A stretch of DNA of 64,000 nucleotides, taken from contig JAEVLN010000012.1 in NCBI GenBank assembly GCA_018350325.1, positions 1,757,991 through 1,821,990 on the forward strand. The letters run 5' to 3'. This document shows, piece by piece, positions 1 to 14,501 of this stretch (positions within the stretch are counted from its first letter, which is position 1; every line of letters begins with the position of its first letter). The position numbers and the translations under genes are program-made. This stretch comes from Globodera rostochiensis. Its lineage: Eukaryota; Nematoda; Chromadorea; Rhabditida; Heteroderidae. The notes below the pieces were generated by a model. It was given only the letters and a program-made list of their open reading frames with translations, was not told the DNA's origin and made no database searches.

Positions 1-41
1 CACAATCTATAAAAGATTGTCAACAAATTGAACTTTTATCA

Positions 42-3000
42 TTAAATTCCATTAATTGAGACTCCGTCGGAGTCCACAACCAGCAGCAAATGTGCCGTCC
101 GATTTACCTGGGTCATGTTGGCATCGGCCGCCTCCAAAAAGGAGACCAAATGCTCCAACAACGGCGTTTCCACAGCGGCAACGTAACATGCCGGCTCACT
201 AGCGGCACACACCGCGTTAAGAATAACAATGGCAAATTCTCTGCAAAATGATGACAAATTACATAAACCGCATTCAAAAAGTGAGAAAATGGGGGGAAAA
301 CGCGGGAGGGACGGAAAGGGAATGACGTTAATTTTGTTAGACTGCTTGATGATGATGATGATCATGTTTAAGTTTGCCGGTGGTAACTAATGATTCAGAA
401 AAAAAATGCTCACCGAACGGGCGGCTCCTCGCAGATTTGGGCGCACAACAAACGCACAAACGCCTCCAGCCGAAGCCACGAGCCGGTGGAGACCAAAAGG
501 TCAACGTTGCGTTCCATCACAGACATTTTGCACAGAATTTCCAACGCATAATGCCGGGGCGACACGGCACCAAACGGCGGCAACGGGTCCCGAGCCTGCA
601 CATCGGACGACACGGACCAGTGGAGAAGGGCGTCAAAGATGGGCCACGAGATGGCACTGTCCACATCGAACAGGTCAAGATGCGCAGAAAGTTGTGCCAT
701 GATGACGAACGCGTCGTCCCTCAGCTGGTTGGCCACCTCCAAGAGCCATTTCCGGGGAGTGTCCACCTCAGCGGGCACCGCAGCAGCCGTCTGCTGCTGC
801 GGCTTGGCCATGTCGTCCGTTGCTTTCTCCACCGCCCGTTCCATATCACTGGAAATGCCTTCGGACGACGATTGTTGTTGTTGTTGTTGTTTTTGTTGTT
901 CTTCTTTGGCCAAATGCTTTTGCTCCGTTTCTTCGTCCTTCATCTTCAAAACAATGTCCGGAGAATGGTGTTGCTTCCCTCGAGAAGCCTGCTCCGTGTT
1001 CGTCTTCCTTTTCCGCTCCGTCCCATCAACCATTAGCATCATCAGCACGGACAGCAGCCGTAGAAGTTTTCCGTGCGCTCCCAACGTTCGCTCGTGGCCA
1101 GGCAGAAAGGCGTAGCCCCTTAGTATGTTGGCCAACGCCAAGCACTGCTCCATGAGCGCGCCCATTCGTTCGTCCGCATGGGCATCCTGCAACACAACAG
1201 GTCGCGCCAACAACGTAAAGTGTTCGCTGCCGTTGCATTTGCTGTTGTTGATATGCCAACGATTGCAAGAGCAGGAATCGTCCCCATCGTCGGCACGGTG
1301 TAAAAACAGACGGGCACGACGAGGCACGGCACTCTGGACGGGGATGGGTCAAATAATTGCGCCAAAAACATGTCCAAACACCCCCCACCTCCTCCTCGAT
1401 CTCCTCCGCAGTTTCGCCTCTTTTTTTCAGCTCCTGCTGCTTTTCTTTCTCCCAAAACTCTTTTGTCTGCTTTCTCTCTTCCTCTGCTCCATTAGCCTTC
1501 GAGCCGAACCCGTTCGCCCGTCTGCGGGGTTCCCCTCCTGCGCCTCGCACATTGCCCAACACCGACTGTCGAACGCGTTCCACAAAGTGCAGAAACGGCA
1601 CTTCCTCATCCTTAAACATTTTGTAATAATCGATTGTTCTGTTCCATGGCCAGCATTAAAACTTCGAGTAATTAGTTTTCAAACAAAAGTTCAAATTTCC
1701 TTTTTTTCAAAAATTAACGCCGCCCGACCAAACTGCTCAATTGGCACACCTTCGCTTCCCCGTCGTTTTGCAGCTCTCGGACCAACGCCGGAGGCAGCAC
1801 TTCTCCGGCGGCTGAGTCCAATTTCACCCGTCGGCCAAGTCGGGACACCATCGTGAAATTGTTGCTGTTGTTGGTGGTGGTGCAGATGATGCCGTTCTGC
1901 TGGGGTTGTTGCTGCTGACGGTGCTGCTGCGGACGTCCGTTAGGCGTCATAACAAAAGTGCCCCGCGGCGTCGTCGTCAAAGGCAAATTGGGCACAAGCA
2001 CTTCCACTTTGTCGAACAGTACAAGCGACTCATGCTTCGGCACCAACAAAGAACTGCCATTGCTGCTGCTGCTGTTAGTGGCGGCTGCGCAGATACCGTT
2101 TGCGGAACAGAACGACGATGTAGCAGCAGCTGCAGTTGCGTTTGATGATGAAATGCGATGGTTGCTGTTAGGAGAACGGTGTTGACCACGCCCGCCGAAC
2201 GTCTTCGTCTTCAAACAAAAACTTTATAACATTTATTGAGATAAGTTGGTTGTTACATCGAAGTGATCCGGAAACAGCAGAGAAAGTGTGGCCGCTAAAT
2301 GGTCGACGAGCAGGTTGAGCAGTTCGGGCGTTTGTGCCAACGACGGAGCCGCATTTGCCGACAGCGACGTGTCGTCGTACAGTTGTACGTTCAGCGCGTT
2401 CAATGCCCATACGGTCTCAGTGTGAAGCGCACTGCGCAATGCCATCACAATGCGAGCCGGCGTAGCCTGAACAAAGCGATAATATGAAGCAGTCATTCAA
2501 TCAAAATTTTGTAAACTTACTCCCCAAAGGTCTCGTGCGTACACTTTGTCCCGCTGACGCTTCGTCTGTTGTTGCACTTGGGCTATGGTGTGCGCCTCCA
2601 ACGAGTGTGGCGGGAATTGGTGGTGTTGCTGGAAGACGGCGGCATGCCATGCCATCGTCGAAGAAGTTGGCATGGCATAGAGCGGCTGCTGCTGCTGCTG
2701 CTGTCCCCCGTAGGCAGGCGGTACCGCCATTGGACCACCAATCGATGAAGGCAATATGCCCGCGGGCGGCGGCGGCACCACCCCGAGCAGTGCCGTTGCA
2801 GACGCGCGGTTGCCGGAGGCATAAAAGGCTGACGGCACAATCTGTTGTTGTTGGCCGTTTGGAAAGCCCTTTGGTGTTGACGACGCGCCGCTTTTCGCCG
2901 ATTGCGGCGTGCCTATCGACGCGGAAGCGGCGGAGGAAGCGCCCGACAACGGCGGGTAGTATCGACCAACAGCCGCAGCAGCGGCAGCCTGTTGCTGTTG

Positions 3001-6000
3001 GTAGCGCTGCTGCTGCTGATGAGCAAACGGGAGTGGCTAAAATATGTTTATTTTCAAAATTAAATGGCATTTCAGTCCATTTATTTTGGCTCTACCTGTT
3101 GTGAAGACGTGTACGGTCCCGCGGCCGTCCCGTACATTGCCTCGTTTGCGCTTGACGGAAACCTGCCAACGCCGTAGGGGGGGACGTTCGGGTGATAGAA
3201 CGGGACAACACCGGCGGCGGTCGCTGTTGCAACGGACGGCGTAAGTTGTACGGAAGTGGCTGTTGATGTGCTAAAAAAAAGAAAGTTAATAATAAATCGT
3301 TGCGCTTTTCGATTCGCCACCGCCCCCCCCCCCCGCCCGCCCGTCCCGCTTCAACCCGAATTGCGCTTACGTCAGCGGCGGTGTCGGTGCGTTGGCGGAG
3401 AATGCGGAGGGCGTCTGCGCCTGTCTCTGCTGCTGTTGCTGCTGCTGCTGCTGCTGAACAGTGCCTCCTGCTCCTTCTCCCCGCTCGTCCTGTTGTGGGT
3501 CCGCCGTTGTGCGCTGCTGCTGCTGTTGCTGCTCCACCGGCGGCGCCGTCGAGGAGGAGGAGGCGCGACTGATCGGCCGTTGGTCCGTCGTCGTCGTTTG
3601 CGGGACGGGCGTTGACAGCCGGGATGAAGCGGAGGTGGACTGGAGTCGTTGCTGCTGTTGCTGTTGCTCATCATCGGCCTTTAGGGGAAATGAATATTTG
3701 GACACGTTGAAGTGGGAATTTGTCATTTTAAAGCCGCTAAGATTGAGCAGTGCCTTTACTTGCACCAATAAATAACAAAAAATCCCCCCTAAAAAGCTGT
3801 TTGATGCCACAAAAAGCAAAACGAATTTTGTTATTCCTTGTAATTTAGGCTCCGTTTTTTTTTTTTTTTTTGAATTTTTCAGAAAAATGGACAAATTATC
3901 TTTCGGATGAATAAACAAAAGCACGCACAAAGCCAAAAAACGAAAGAGCGACGATGCTCCGCCCAATTACTATATAATCAGCGTCATTCCGTGACAAATT
4001 AATTCGTCCCCCCCCCCTCCCAATTCGTATTTAAACGCCCCCCGTTCTCACTTTCAAATATCAAAACGCAAATGCATGCGCGCCAAAGTGAAAATGAATC
4101 CCAAAAGTTAATCGACCAAATGTTAATGCCTTTCTCTTCTTTTTTCATTCTCCGTAAACATTTTATTCCCCCCCCCCCCCCCCAATCTTCCTTCATTTCG
4201 CACTTTCACATATTTCCATAAGCAATTTTTCTAATTAGGCCGACTTAAAAGCAAATAAAAATGTGCCTAAAATTCCCCACTTTTGTTACCTGTCCAGCAG
4301 CGGTGGCAGTGCCAAACTGTTGGGGGGCAGTCGTCATTTGTTGTTGTTGTTGTTGGCGCATTTGTTGCGGAGGCGGTGCCATTCGCGGCGGATACATTCC
4401 CTGCGGCGCCTGCTGTTGTTGTTGCTGTTGGAATGCTGGCCCATTGCGGCGATTGGTATTGGCCAAACGGCGACGGCGCCGCGTATTGGGCAAAGTCGGC
4501 ACCCGCGCCCGCAGCGGAGGGCGGAAGGGCAACGCCTAAAAGGAAAGGAAACGGTCCAAATTTACATTTTAAAAAAAATTTGGCCCATTTTATTTTGTTT
4601 AGCCATAGGCCCCCCCTCCCTCCCTCCCCCAAGTGCTCTCTAAACCCGCCACCATGTTTGTTTAACCAGACCATAATAGTTTTGCAACGAGTTATGATGA
4701 GAGGAGACAAGAAGCGATGGACGATATGCGGGAGGGTATTGCGCCGAAGGCGGCATTGCCACCACCGTTTTCTGATGGAAAAACGGTTGAGCAGCAGCCA
4801 CAGACACCGGTGAACACAACGACAACGGCGACGACGACGACGACGACGCAAAGGACGGATGGTTTCGGTAGGCAGAGGCGTAAAAGTGGTAATGTCGGCC
4901 CATCAAAGAAGACGCGGCGGTGGAGGAGACCATCACCGGCTGATGCCGTTGAGGTTGGACAACACGCACCGACGACGTTGGCATGGCATAATGTTGTTGA
5001 TGAAGCTGTTGCAGCTGCTGCTGCTGCTGCTGCTGCTGCAGGTGCGGAGACATAGTCGGATAGTTCGGCAAAACGGACCACGACGACGTCGGCACATTCC
5101 GCAAATAGTCCGAACCAATCGCAACAGAAGCAGCAGCAGCATTAGTCGTCGGATACGGTGGTTGGCCGCCGTACCGCGGATAGGACGGCACGGTCTGCTG
5201 GAACTGCTTCGGCTGCTGATAGTGCCAATTTGTCAATGCCGTCGCAGGGTTTGACGACGGCCTCGCCGGATTGAGCTGAAAGGGCAGCAACGACCGTTCC
5301 CTCGCAACACCACCACCGCCGCCGCCAACATAACACATCGTCCCGGCTGGCGACAATGTGCTCGCTGTAGAAGAGGTAGCAGCAGCAGCAGTGGTGGTGG
5401 TGGTGGAGGAGGAGGGGCTGGGCGTGTGCAGCAGCAAGCGGCCACCGTTTCCGAACGCCAATGCCGTCGTCGAGGGCGACATCCGCGCTGCAGCCGTAGT
5501 TGTTGTTATTCCCCCCTTGGCAGCAAGTTCGTCCTGTTGTTGCTGTTGCTGTACGGCAACAACAGCAGTGGCACCACCACCACGACTCCCCACTGTCCAC
5601 CAGCAATGCGGCGGTGGCAGTGAGGCGGCGGGGAAAGGCTGCTGCTGTTGTTGGTGGGCAATAGTGGTGCGACGTTGTAAATTGTTCGAGTGTCTCGAGC
5701 CAATTCAGAGGGTAAAGATTGTTCGAACTTTACGGCTATGAATTGAGTGGAAAATATTTGGTGGAAACACACCAACCCAAAACGCCCAAAGGAAGAGGGA
5801 GAGAAAGATGAAGCGCCGGGGGGGGGGGGGGGGGGAGGGAGAAAAGTGCATGCTTCCACAACATTGATAAAATAATTCCAAGAAACAAAACAACAACGTT
5901 TGTGAATTAAGCAACAGCATTTTGATTTTTTATTATGATGACATTTGGACCATTTTTTTTATTCCAGCTAATTTTGCGCACAAAGTTTGTCTTCCCTCGC

Positions 6001-9000
6001 GGCACTTTCCATTGATTTAATGGTTTAACAACAAAAAGTGATGATGAAGATGGCACATTCCATTGCCATGACACACACAATGTTATGGTAAATTAATCTG
6101 CGACCAGCAAAGACACAAAAAAAGGTGTGCGGTGCGTTTGTTTGCCGCTTCGTCTGTCTGTTAAATTGAGGGGAACCAAAAGAGTTAGAGGAGTCTTGGC
6201 CGAAGGCTTTTGGTTGAAATGAAGACGAGGACGACGACGACAGTACCCCCCCCCCCCCCGCGGGGGCAGAAAATTGTAGCTTCCTTTTCTACTACCAAGA
6301 ATCCCCATATTCACATTGCTTGCGCAAGACGAAAGGCTATGGGAGGCCAGAGGCCGCGCTATATTTGCCGGACTGTTGGGAGTCCCTCTCTCTCCATCCA
6401 TCCATCCATCCCCCCCCCCGGGGGGGGGGGATGCCTTTCTCATTAACTTCGGCTGGCAGCCTTGCCTTTCCTCTTCTCTATCCCCGCTGGGGCCAGGGGC
6501 CATGGGGGATCGAACCTGTCGGTCATAGCAACCGACAGGACACAAAAGGACAGAGCGGGCGGATTTGCTGGGGGGGGGGGGGGGAGGGTAGACTGACTAT
6601 GTGTGAGATAAAGGACTGAGTGCGCAGATAAAGGAGTGAGTGCGCGATGGGTGAAAAGGATAAAAGGAAGAAAGCGAGAAGAAAGGAAGCGACGATTTTG
6701 GCGCCATCAATGGCAAAAAGGTGTTACGATTTGGCACAAATTAAGGGGTAAGGGGAAAAAGGAGTTGGGCTTAGCTTAGCCAGAGGGGCGCGCCAACGGA
6801 ATGTGTGCCCCCGGGAAAACTGTCACCAGATTGGACGGGAGGAGGAGGAGGAGATGATGATTATGAGATGGGCTTAAGGGACGAGTGGTGGATAGAGGTG
6901 GGAGCGCATTCTTGCTAATGAGAGTTGAGGGGGGAGGGGGGTGGGGCCTGGGGCACCTGAGCTGTGTGTAAAGCGGCTAAAATGGAAGCAGTGGCAGTGG
7001 CATTTGTGGGGGGGGGGGGGATTGGCGAAAGCCAACGTACAGTTCTGCATCATCATCATCAACGTTTGTGGGTGGTTGGGCTGCCGGACGGAAGCAGAAA
7101 TGGAGTTGGTGAAAATGAAGGAGGAGGGGGGGGGGGGTGGGAGGTGGGGGAATTGGAGAGTGGCATGGGTGGGACATTGTCGTCGTGTTGGACAACAAAA
7201 CATGCAATGAATGCCAAAACGAAGGGGGGGGGGGGAGAAGCAATCGGAATTCGCGCACAAACAAAAGGCACAGCACACGCGCTTGCGTTAAACGGCCCGA
7301 ATTTTTGTTTTTTTTGCTCGTGCCTTCGATTATAATTACAACGAATTCACTTCCCACCGATTTACCAATTCCCGTTTTGTTCTCCAACCAACCCCAAAAT
7401 TTTTCCGATAGCTTATTGAACTTGGCTTTACCTTGTTGTTGTTGTTGCCCTCCTCCGAACTGCTGTTGTTGTTGTGGTTGTTGCAGCATTCCGCTTCCGG
7501 TGCTGCTGTTGGTGCCACCGCTGTTGGGCGTGCCCCCCTTCTGGCGCTGCTGTTGTGCCGCCCCGTCTCTGTGCTCCCCGCGCGCACTGCTCGGCCTTCC
7601 GACACTGGCCCCCTGCTGCTGTTGCTGCTGCTGCTCGTCCTTGGAGGAGGACGGCGTGGACGGACCGCCGGCGGATCCCGCGCCTCCGCCGCTGCTCGGC
7701 TCCTTCTCCTTTTTCTTCTTCTTCTGCTTTTCAGCAAACTCCACCAATTCCTTGGCGTTCTGTCCCGTCTCCAGACACTCCAATTTGAGCAGAAATTTTT
7801 GGTAATGCTTGCGCAGCTGAAAGCCGGCCGCCGACGACTCCTGCATGTCGGCGTTCGCCTCCACGCACATGTGCTTCCACACTTTGTCTTTGATTGTCTA
7901 AAGAAGCGACTGGCTGATCATTTTTGATTAAATTTGATGGTTTAAGCCAAAAAAATTGCACAATTTGACCCCACCTTTTCAAAGCCTCCCTTCTTCTTGA
8001 CCGCAAAGTACAACGAGAACAAGTCCACCGTGGACTTGGACACTTGGGGAGGGCCGCTGAGCACTTCGCCCTGCTGTTCGTTGAGCAGCACCAATCGCTC
8101 AAAGAACAGCCGTCGCTCGTGGACCAGATCGGCGGTCAGTTGCTGCTTGGTGTTGGCTAACTGCATGACCAGCTTCTCCACCGCTTCCCGCTGGGCCGGC
8201 TTCAATCCCAGCACAAGGCCGGGCTGAGGATGGACACCTGACGCGCCAGCGGCTCCAGGCGCAACAGCCGGATGGTGGAAATAAATGCCGGGATGCGGCG
8301 GTGGACCTGTGGAAGAGGAAAATGGAGCAGTTCAAACAGCATTTAAACTAGTACAATCTCAGTTTGTCTTCATTTGTCGTCACACAAATGCAAATCTGAT
8401 CAAAAAGTCTCAAAAGGACTAAAAAAAATTCCCAGGTGATGAAACTAACTAAACTCCGTTGGACAGACCAGGAAAAGGAGGCGGCGGTCCCTGTGCCGGG
8501 TAGTGATGATGCATTTGGAATGCCATGTGCTGGGGATGCGATGGTGGGCCCATGGGCGACGGAAATGGCTGTTGCTGTCCATGTGGACCCGAAGGGACCA
8601 TCATGGCCATGCCTGGCGGTAGGCCGGCAGGTGAATAACGCAGATGGGCAGCGGCTTGCGGTGTCAACATCAGCGATTGCGGCGCGGCTGGGTTCTGTTG
8701 TTGTTGGTGTTGATTTTGTTGTCGCGAGCGTGGTCGTTGTTGTTGCTGTGACGTCGAATCGGCTGCCGTCGCTGCGTGCGCCGTGGCACCTGCCGCCGCC
8801 GACTCGTCATAGCCGGCGCCATGTGCTGATGCGGCTGTTGAGGGGCTGGACTGCACCGGCGGTTGGACAGAAGCAACTGGCGATGGGTTTGGTGGTGGTG
8901 CTGCTGCTGCTGCTGAAGGCTGAGGCGTGTGCCGGGCGGAGGAGGATGGGGCAGAAGGCAAGGCATCCTAAATGTTAATAATGATATTTTTTTTATTCAT

Positions 9001-10077
9001 TGGTTTCCCTGAATTCGGGATTAAAATCTTTTTGTAACCAAACAACCACTCAACACGAAAGCCAAAGTGCAAGTCCCACCTGTTGAGGTGGTGGTGGTGG
9101 CATTTGCTGTTGTTGCTGGGCTGCAGCATAGTGTTGCTGTTGCTGTCCGTTCGCCCGTGCCCAATACGCCGCAGCCGCTGCTGCCATTGCCTGTTGTTGT
9201 TGTTGTTGTACTGCTCCGTATTGTTGTTGGTATGCCGGGACCATGTGTGGATGGTGGGGGTACATCATCCCCGGGTGCAACATTTGTGGCGGTTGTGCCG
9301 GTGCGTAATGCCGTTGTTGGCCCGGCGAATGTTGGCTGCCGGCGGGCGGAGTCCCCTGGTGGCCGTAGTACAGTTGCTGCTGCAGTTGGGAAAAGAGCGG
9401 GTCAAATCAGAGGACAAAAAACCGTTCAATTTGGTGGATTCAATGCAAAAATCCTTTTTGATCAATTTCCCCATGCTTTCCACAACATGTCAAAATGTTT
9501 CTGCATTTTTTCAATACAAAAATCCTCCTACTAACGGATTGAAAACTGTCAAAAATCGCTGTTTTCTACAAGATATCAAAAAAAAAATCACCAAAAACAA
9601 CACCACCACAACCACCGACCTGGTACTGTTGGTGTTGCTGCTGAATGTGAGGTGGTAGAGAGTAATGCGGGGAGACGAGCACCGGTGCGGCAGGCCCCGG
9701 AGGAGCTGCCGAAGACGGGGGAGGAGGGGCCGGTGAGGAGCCAGACACATCGCCTGAATAGGGGCCAAAAAAGGGTGTTTTGGGGACAATTTTTTGGTGT
9801 GCACAACTCGGGAATGAGTTCATTTTTTTGTGGAAAAGGATCAGTGAACGTGTCAAGGATCCGTGTCAAATGGGGGAGGGGGACTTCCTCTTCCACCTGG
9901 CCATCTCTGGTAGTGTTGCTGTTGCTGCTGCTGCTGCTCCCCTCCGTTGGCGGACGATGGCGGCGCTTGTGCAGCAGCTGCGGCACTTCGCTGCTGCTGC
10001 TCGGCCGGAGACGACAGTTCCGTCGCTGTGGCCGCTGAGGAGGAAGGCGTCCCAGCGTTGAAATGCAGCGCGGGCGA
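42..10077 (-). CDS. let-526: ARID1/Osa-type subunit of SWI/SNF (BAF) chromatin remodeller
   Basis: Nuclear chromatin-remodelling subunit that tethers the complex to DNA and to its core. Two family signatures are visible. The ARID fold is split over exons 7975-8306 and 7432-7897: a helix region, then KKKGGFEK, an in-phase junction, TIKDKVWKHM and the LRKHYQKFLLKLE helix. The C-terminal BAF250_C armadillo region spans 42-2466, with ALNALNVQLYDD, ALANILRGYAFLPG, LRDDAFVIMAQLSAHLDL and ISWPIFDALLHWSV matching ARID1 order. Exons read (3' to 5'): 42-240, 415-1333, 1389-1638, about 1715-2208, 2257-2466, 2521-3036, 3096-3270, 3371-3678, 4290-4535, 4667-about 5690, 7432-7897, 7975-8306, about 8450-8967, 9080-9379, 9620-9753, 9897-10077. 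Between the domains the protein is Gln/Pro/Ala-rich low complexity, usual for ARID1. The junctions near 1715, 5690 and 8450 are not settled. The symbol is the C. elegans orthologue name. Confidence 0.9.
5690..7431 (-). other. large intron of let-526 with C/G runs
   Basis: It lies between the post-ARID exon (donor after 7432) and the Gln/Ser-rich exon ending near 5690. It contains long G runs (near 6570, 7010, 7130, 7225), a C run at 6246-6259 and a perfect C10-G11 back-to-back tract at 6410-6430. No other coding content was recognised. Confidence 0.55.
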
Positions 10078-13000
10078 CTGAAACAAATATTTTACTTTTA
10101 TTTTTTTGTTTGTAATTGTAAAACAAAAACAAAAAAACTAATGAAATGGACGGCATAAAAAACGTAACCCTAATTATTGTATTCACTTTTTTAAGAATTA
10201 AAAAATTGCCATAATCCTACAAAAGGGGCGTTTGTGTTGAATGGTGGGAAAGTGACGACATCATTCGGGGGGGGGGGGATTATTATGTGCGGTAATTGGA
10301 TTTGTTTTCTCGTTGGAAACGAGCCAACCGCCCCCCCCCAACCCATCCCCCCGCCGCCGCGGTGTGAAAATGGACAAAGAACGGTCGGTTGGTCGGACGG
10401 TCACTGGGGGGCGGGGGGTCGTAAGCACCTTAAACGAACTGAACCCCCTCCCGCCCCCCTCCCCCCCAAAAGAAGCGATTTCTCTCAAAAAAATCGCAGA
10501 CGTTTGAATGACATCATTAACGATCAGAGTGATAGCTGCTTGATCGGCTCTACAACCAGTTGCCAACCCTTTTGGACTGTGTTCTGTTTCCAAAAGCATT
10601 TTGTTTTTGTCCGCAGAAACTCGTTTGCGTGTTGTTGGTGGTTCAAATTGTTCAGCAAAAGTTCAACACACAAAATTTTTGGCCATTAAACCATTTTTTG
10701 AACTTTGGTTTTTGGGGGTTTTGAGTCACTGTGACTCATTCTCAGATGACCCCCCGCCCCCGTCCATTACGTGCAGCGCCAATCAATCCAACAATTAATT
10801 GTCATCCAATTTGCTTTTACTCGCGAAATATGAGTCAATGAGTGAGTGAGTAATCATCAGTTTGTCGTCATTATTTCACATTTCCCACGACCCTTTCCAT
10901 TTTCTTCCCCTCCCCGGAGGGGATATATAACCAACCGACCGACTGCTGATGGACGAAAAAGATGCTTTATTTGCTGTTTGATTAATGCACTCGGTGTATT
11001 GGGGGGGGGGGGGGGGGGGGAAATGTCGTCACCGGGACAGGGCGAGAAATTGGCCTTCTACTCGACGCGGCGGGGGGGGGGGGGATTCCCCGACCTGCTC
11101 CGCCAAATTTCGTGTTGCACAAACAATGGGAAAGAATGCTGGCGGTGGCGGTGGTGGAGGATTGTAGGGTCGGAATGTGGTGGGGTGGGGGGGGGGGTGC
11201 CCTGGGGGAGGGGAGGCGCCGTCGGCGGGTCGACGGACGGATGGACAAATAATGAGGTGCACCTCCCACCCCAAAACCCCTCTATTCATTCGGCTAAGCC
11301 ATCGCAATTCCCATTCCCAGCAATTTTCACATTCAACCCACTCACCGACTGACTCATTCTCGATTCTTGACATGCCTGCCGGGATGCAAATGGAACAAAT
11401 GGACTACCAAACTCCATAAAATTACTGTTGCATAATTATGGAAGGGACAAACACCGCGTCCACAAACAGTTGCATATATGCACACCTTGCCAATTTAAAT
11501 GCATTGTTTTCACATGGCACTATAAATATCGTTCCAATTAGCGTAAATCCCCCCCCCCCACCCCACCCCCCCCCCCCGTTCGAGGTGTACATAACACCAA
11601 AAATTCTGTCGTTGAGTCCGAAATTTAAAAAGGCTTATTAAAAATCATATGTTTTTAAAGCGAAATCCCCCCCTTCCCCCCCCCCCTCCCCAATTTATTC
11701 TCAATGCTTTTGTTAGCAGAATTGATTGTTACGCATCACACGTAACGCCGCAAAAACAATCTCAACGAACGCATTCCCCCCCCCCTCCTTCCCCGCCACT
11801 TCTCAGCCAATCATTCATTAAATTTTTAGTCTTCCAACATAACATCATCCACCCCACCCCCCTCCAGTTTTCCGCTTCTTCGTACATTGGTAGTTGGTTC
11901 GGTCGGTCCCCCCCCCCTTCCCTCCTTTTGGGTATGTACTTCCCCTCTCTTTCATTTTTCCCATTTCTTCCTTCTCCTTTCTTCTCACCCATTCCGCCCG
12001 AACCCAGCGGAGCAGATGCGATGGATGGATGGGTGGAAACGGTAGGGGGTAGAAGGGAGCAAAAAAAGAGTACTGCCTGCCGACTGGTGGCGCGTTTTTC
12101 TCCCCCCCCCCCTCCCCCCAACCCTTCCCCAGCAGGGAGAAATGTGGGGAATTGAATGGGGGGGGGGCTGTGGGGGTGAAACAGCCCCCCCCCTCTCCAT
12201 TCTTCCCCAGAAAAGCACACACTCCCCCCCCCCTCTCCCTCTCCAACCAACACAGCAGCACCACCACCACCATCATTTCCATCCTCTTTCCCATCAGAGA
12301 ATGATGGCGAAAGGAGGACGAAAAGTGGGGGGGGGGGGGGGGGAGGCCGTCGACGACTCCGAGCGACGACCGCCGAAGCACACAAACACCCCCCCCCTCC
12401 TCTTGCCCCATCCATCCCCTCTTATTCAGCGCCCAACCAACCAACCAACTACGATAACCATGTTGAATGGGTGGGGCAGAAGAGGAGAGAGAGAGAGAGT
12501 GGGGGTTGAGGAATAGTGAGAGGAAAAGCAACGGGGAAGGACGCGAAGCTTTGAATGATGGGTGACGGAGAGAAGACGACGACAACAACTCGGCCCACAA
12601 TCAGCAAACCCTCTGCTTCTCTGACTTCTTTCATCGCCGCCAGGGCCGTCCGTCCATGTTTTTCCATGGAAGGGAGAAGAAGAAGAGATAAGCGTTTTTA
12701 GCGGCGGGAGAAGAACTGACTGCCGGAGTAATGAAACCATTCCATACCAATGGGAACGAACAGTTATGGGTAAAGGATGATTGCCAGTCAGTCAGTCACT
12801 GACTGTTTCGAAAGGGCCAACCCCAGCAACCAGATTGAAGGTGTGCACATTGCATCTTATCGGAGCAGTTTTACTGCAATATGTTCAGAAAAATAAATTA
12901 ATGTGACATTTTGATCGATTCGCGAAGGTGTGCAGCGCTATTGTGAAGGGTTTAAAAACCAGTAAAACCTTTCTTTTCATTAAAGCTCGTCACATTTTTG

Positions 13001-14501
13001 GGGCCAAAAATGAGAGAAAGATTCTGTACTATGTATGTAACACAGTGCAGAAAAAGAGAAAATGGAGCAGTTCACCGAATTTTGCGACTGCCTTTGGACC
13101 CCCTGCCGAAAGTGGCGGGAAAGGGGAAGATCAAAAAAAATAAAAGAATATTTTGTGAAAATGACGTAATGGAGCTAAGTGCATGACCAAACAACGCACA
13201 TTCACTTTCTTTTTCTTCAAAATGAAACTAATTTTGATACAACGAAGAGGAAGTGAAGTCCAAATTTTTGCACATTTTGTTTCTCACAATGGTTGCTCAT
13301 CTATAGGAATTCGCTGTCTTTTGATGACGACGAACACATTTAACGGAGTTGCAAATTCAACAGATCGAGCAGAAATTCGAGTCAACTCTGTTGTCTTCAC
13401 TTTTCAAAAGCACAGAGAACTCTCAAAACATAATTTCATTATTTTCGTTTTGAATTCATTCGCCGTTTTCCCACCATTTGGCAAAGAATGATCGTCAGAC
13501 AGATGGACGGGGGGGGGCTGTGTGTGTGCAGAGCATATAATGGGGCCGAAAACAGTGAATGGGAATGGATGGGGGGGGGGGGGAATTCCCCGTCGAGTAA
13601 AGTGCTGATGGCTGTTGATGACGAATCCTTCCGCCTCCCCCCCCCCCACGCCCTGCCCGACGACGTCGCCGCCGCCGCGTGACAGATGTACGGGGGAGGG
13701 GGCACACAAATTGCAACAAAACAAAACCAAAAGGCACTCATTCCGAAAGGAAAAAAGAAAGGTGGGGGGCAAGAGGGAAGGAAGGCAACCAAAACGGACC
13801 GGAAGGAAGGAAACGTCGGGCGCAATATTTTGGACGGGGGGGGGAAGGGATTACGTCACCCGTTCCCCCCCCCCCCCCACTCACTCATCAGCATCCCGAC
13901 GAGACAAAGTGTTGGGGGGGGCGGCAAGGACACCCCCCCCCCCTCCCCTCAATCCACCGACGACCAAACAGCCCGAGACTTACTGCTCGTCCATCAGCAG
14001 AAGGGCGGGAGGGGGAAGATTTTCCCATCAAAGAGCACTTTCCCATGCCATTTCCCACCCAAAAATTGCATCCACCACCCAAAACCAAAATGGTCCGATT
14101 TCCAGAACTTTTTTGTTTTCAATCAAATTGGATTTATTTCTTTTTAAAAAAAAGAGGGGTTTGGCGTTTTTTTGACATTGAATAAATGCGCATTGTCTAC
14201 AAAAAGGAGGAAAGCAAAAATGATTAAATCCCTTACAATTTTTTTTGTTTCTTGGAACATCCCAACCCCTTCGACCACCATTTTTATGAGACTTCTCACT
14301 GCGTTCTATTCGGAATCGAACCATTTATATGTTTTTACATATTTTTTGCCGAACGCCTTCACAACATTTTTATAATTTTCAACAGTTTCAAAAATTTTCG
14401 CTGAATAGGATGAAATACAAATTGCATCCCCTACTTATTCTTAAGTTTGACCCCGGGAAGAAACCAATTTATTCTGTTTTTAAAAATTCCAAAAATCCAA
14501 C
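10078..14501. other. non-coding: probable long 5' intron of let-526, G/C-tract rich
   Basis: No exon with family resemblance or good splice signals was found. The stretch is dominated by mononucleotide runs of G or C (for example around 11001-11020, 11075-11085, 12327-12344 and 13570-13583) and by CCATCC/TCCATC-type simple sequence. Long open frames here are proline/glycine-rich readings of these runs. Confidence 0.6.

Noticed and set aside
4267..4535. Apparent frameshift inside a Gln-rich let-526 exon, because another frame reads AQYAAPSPFGQYQSPQ
   Set aside because: Using the donor CTG|GTTAAA after 4667 keeps one frame open through the whole exon to CAG|GTAACA, so no indel is required. Low-complexity sequence cannot decide between frames.
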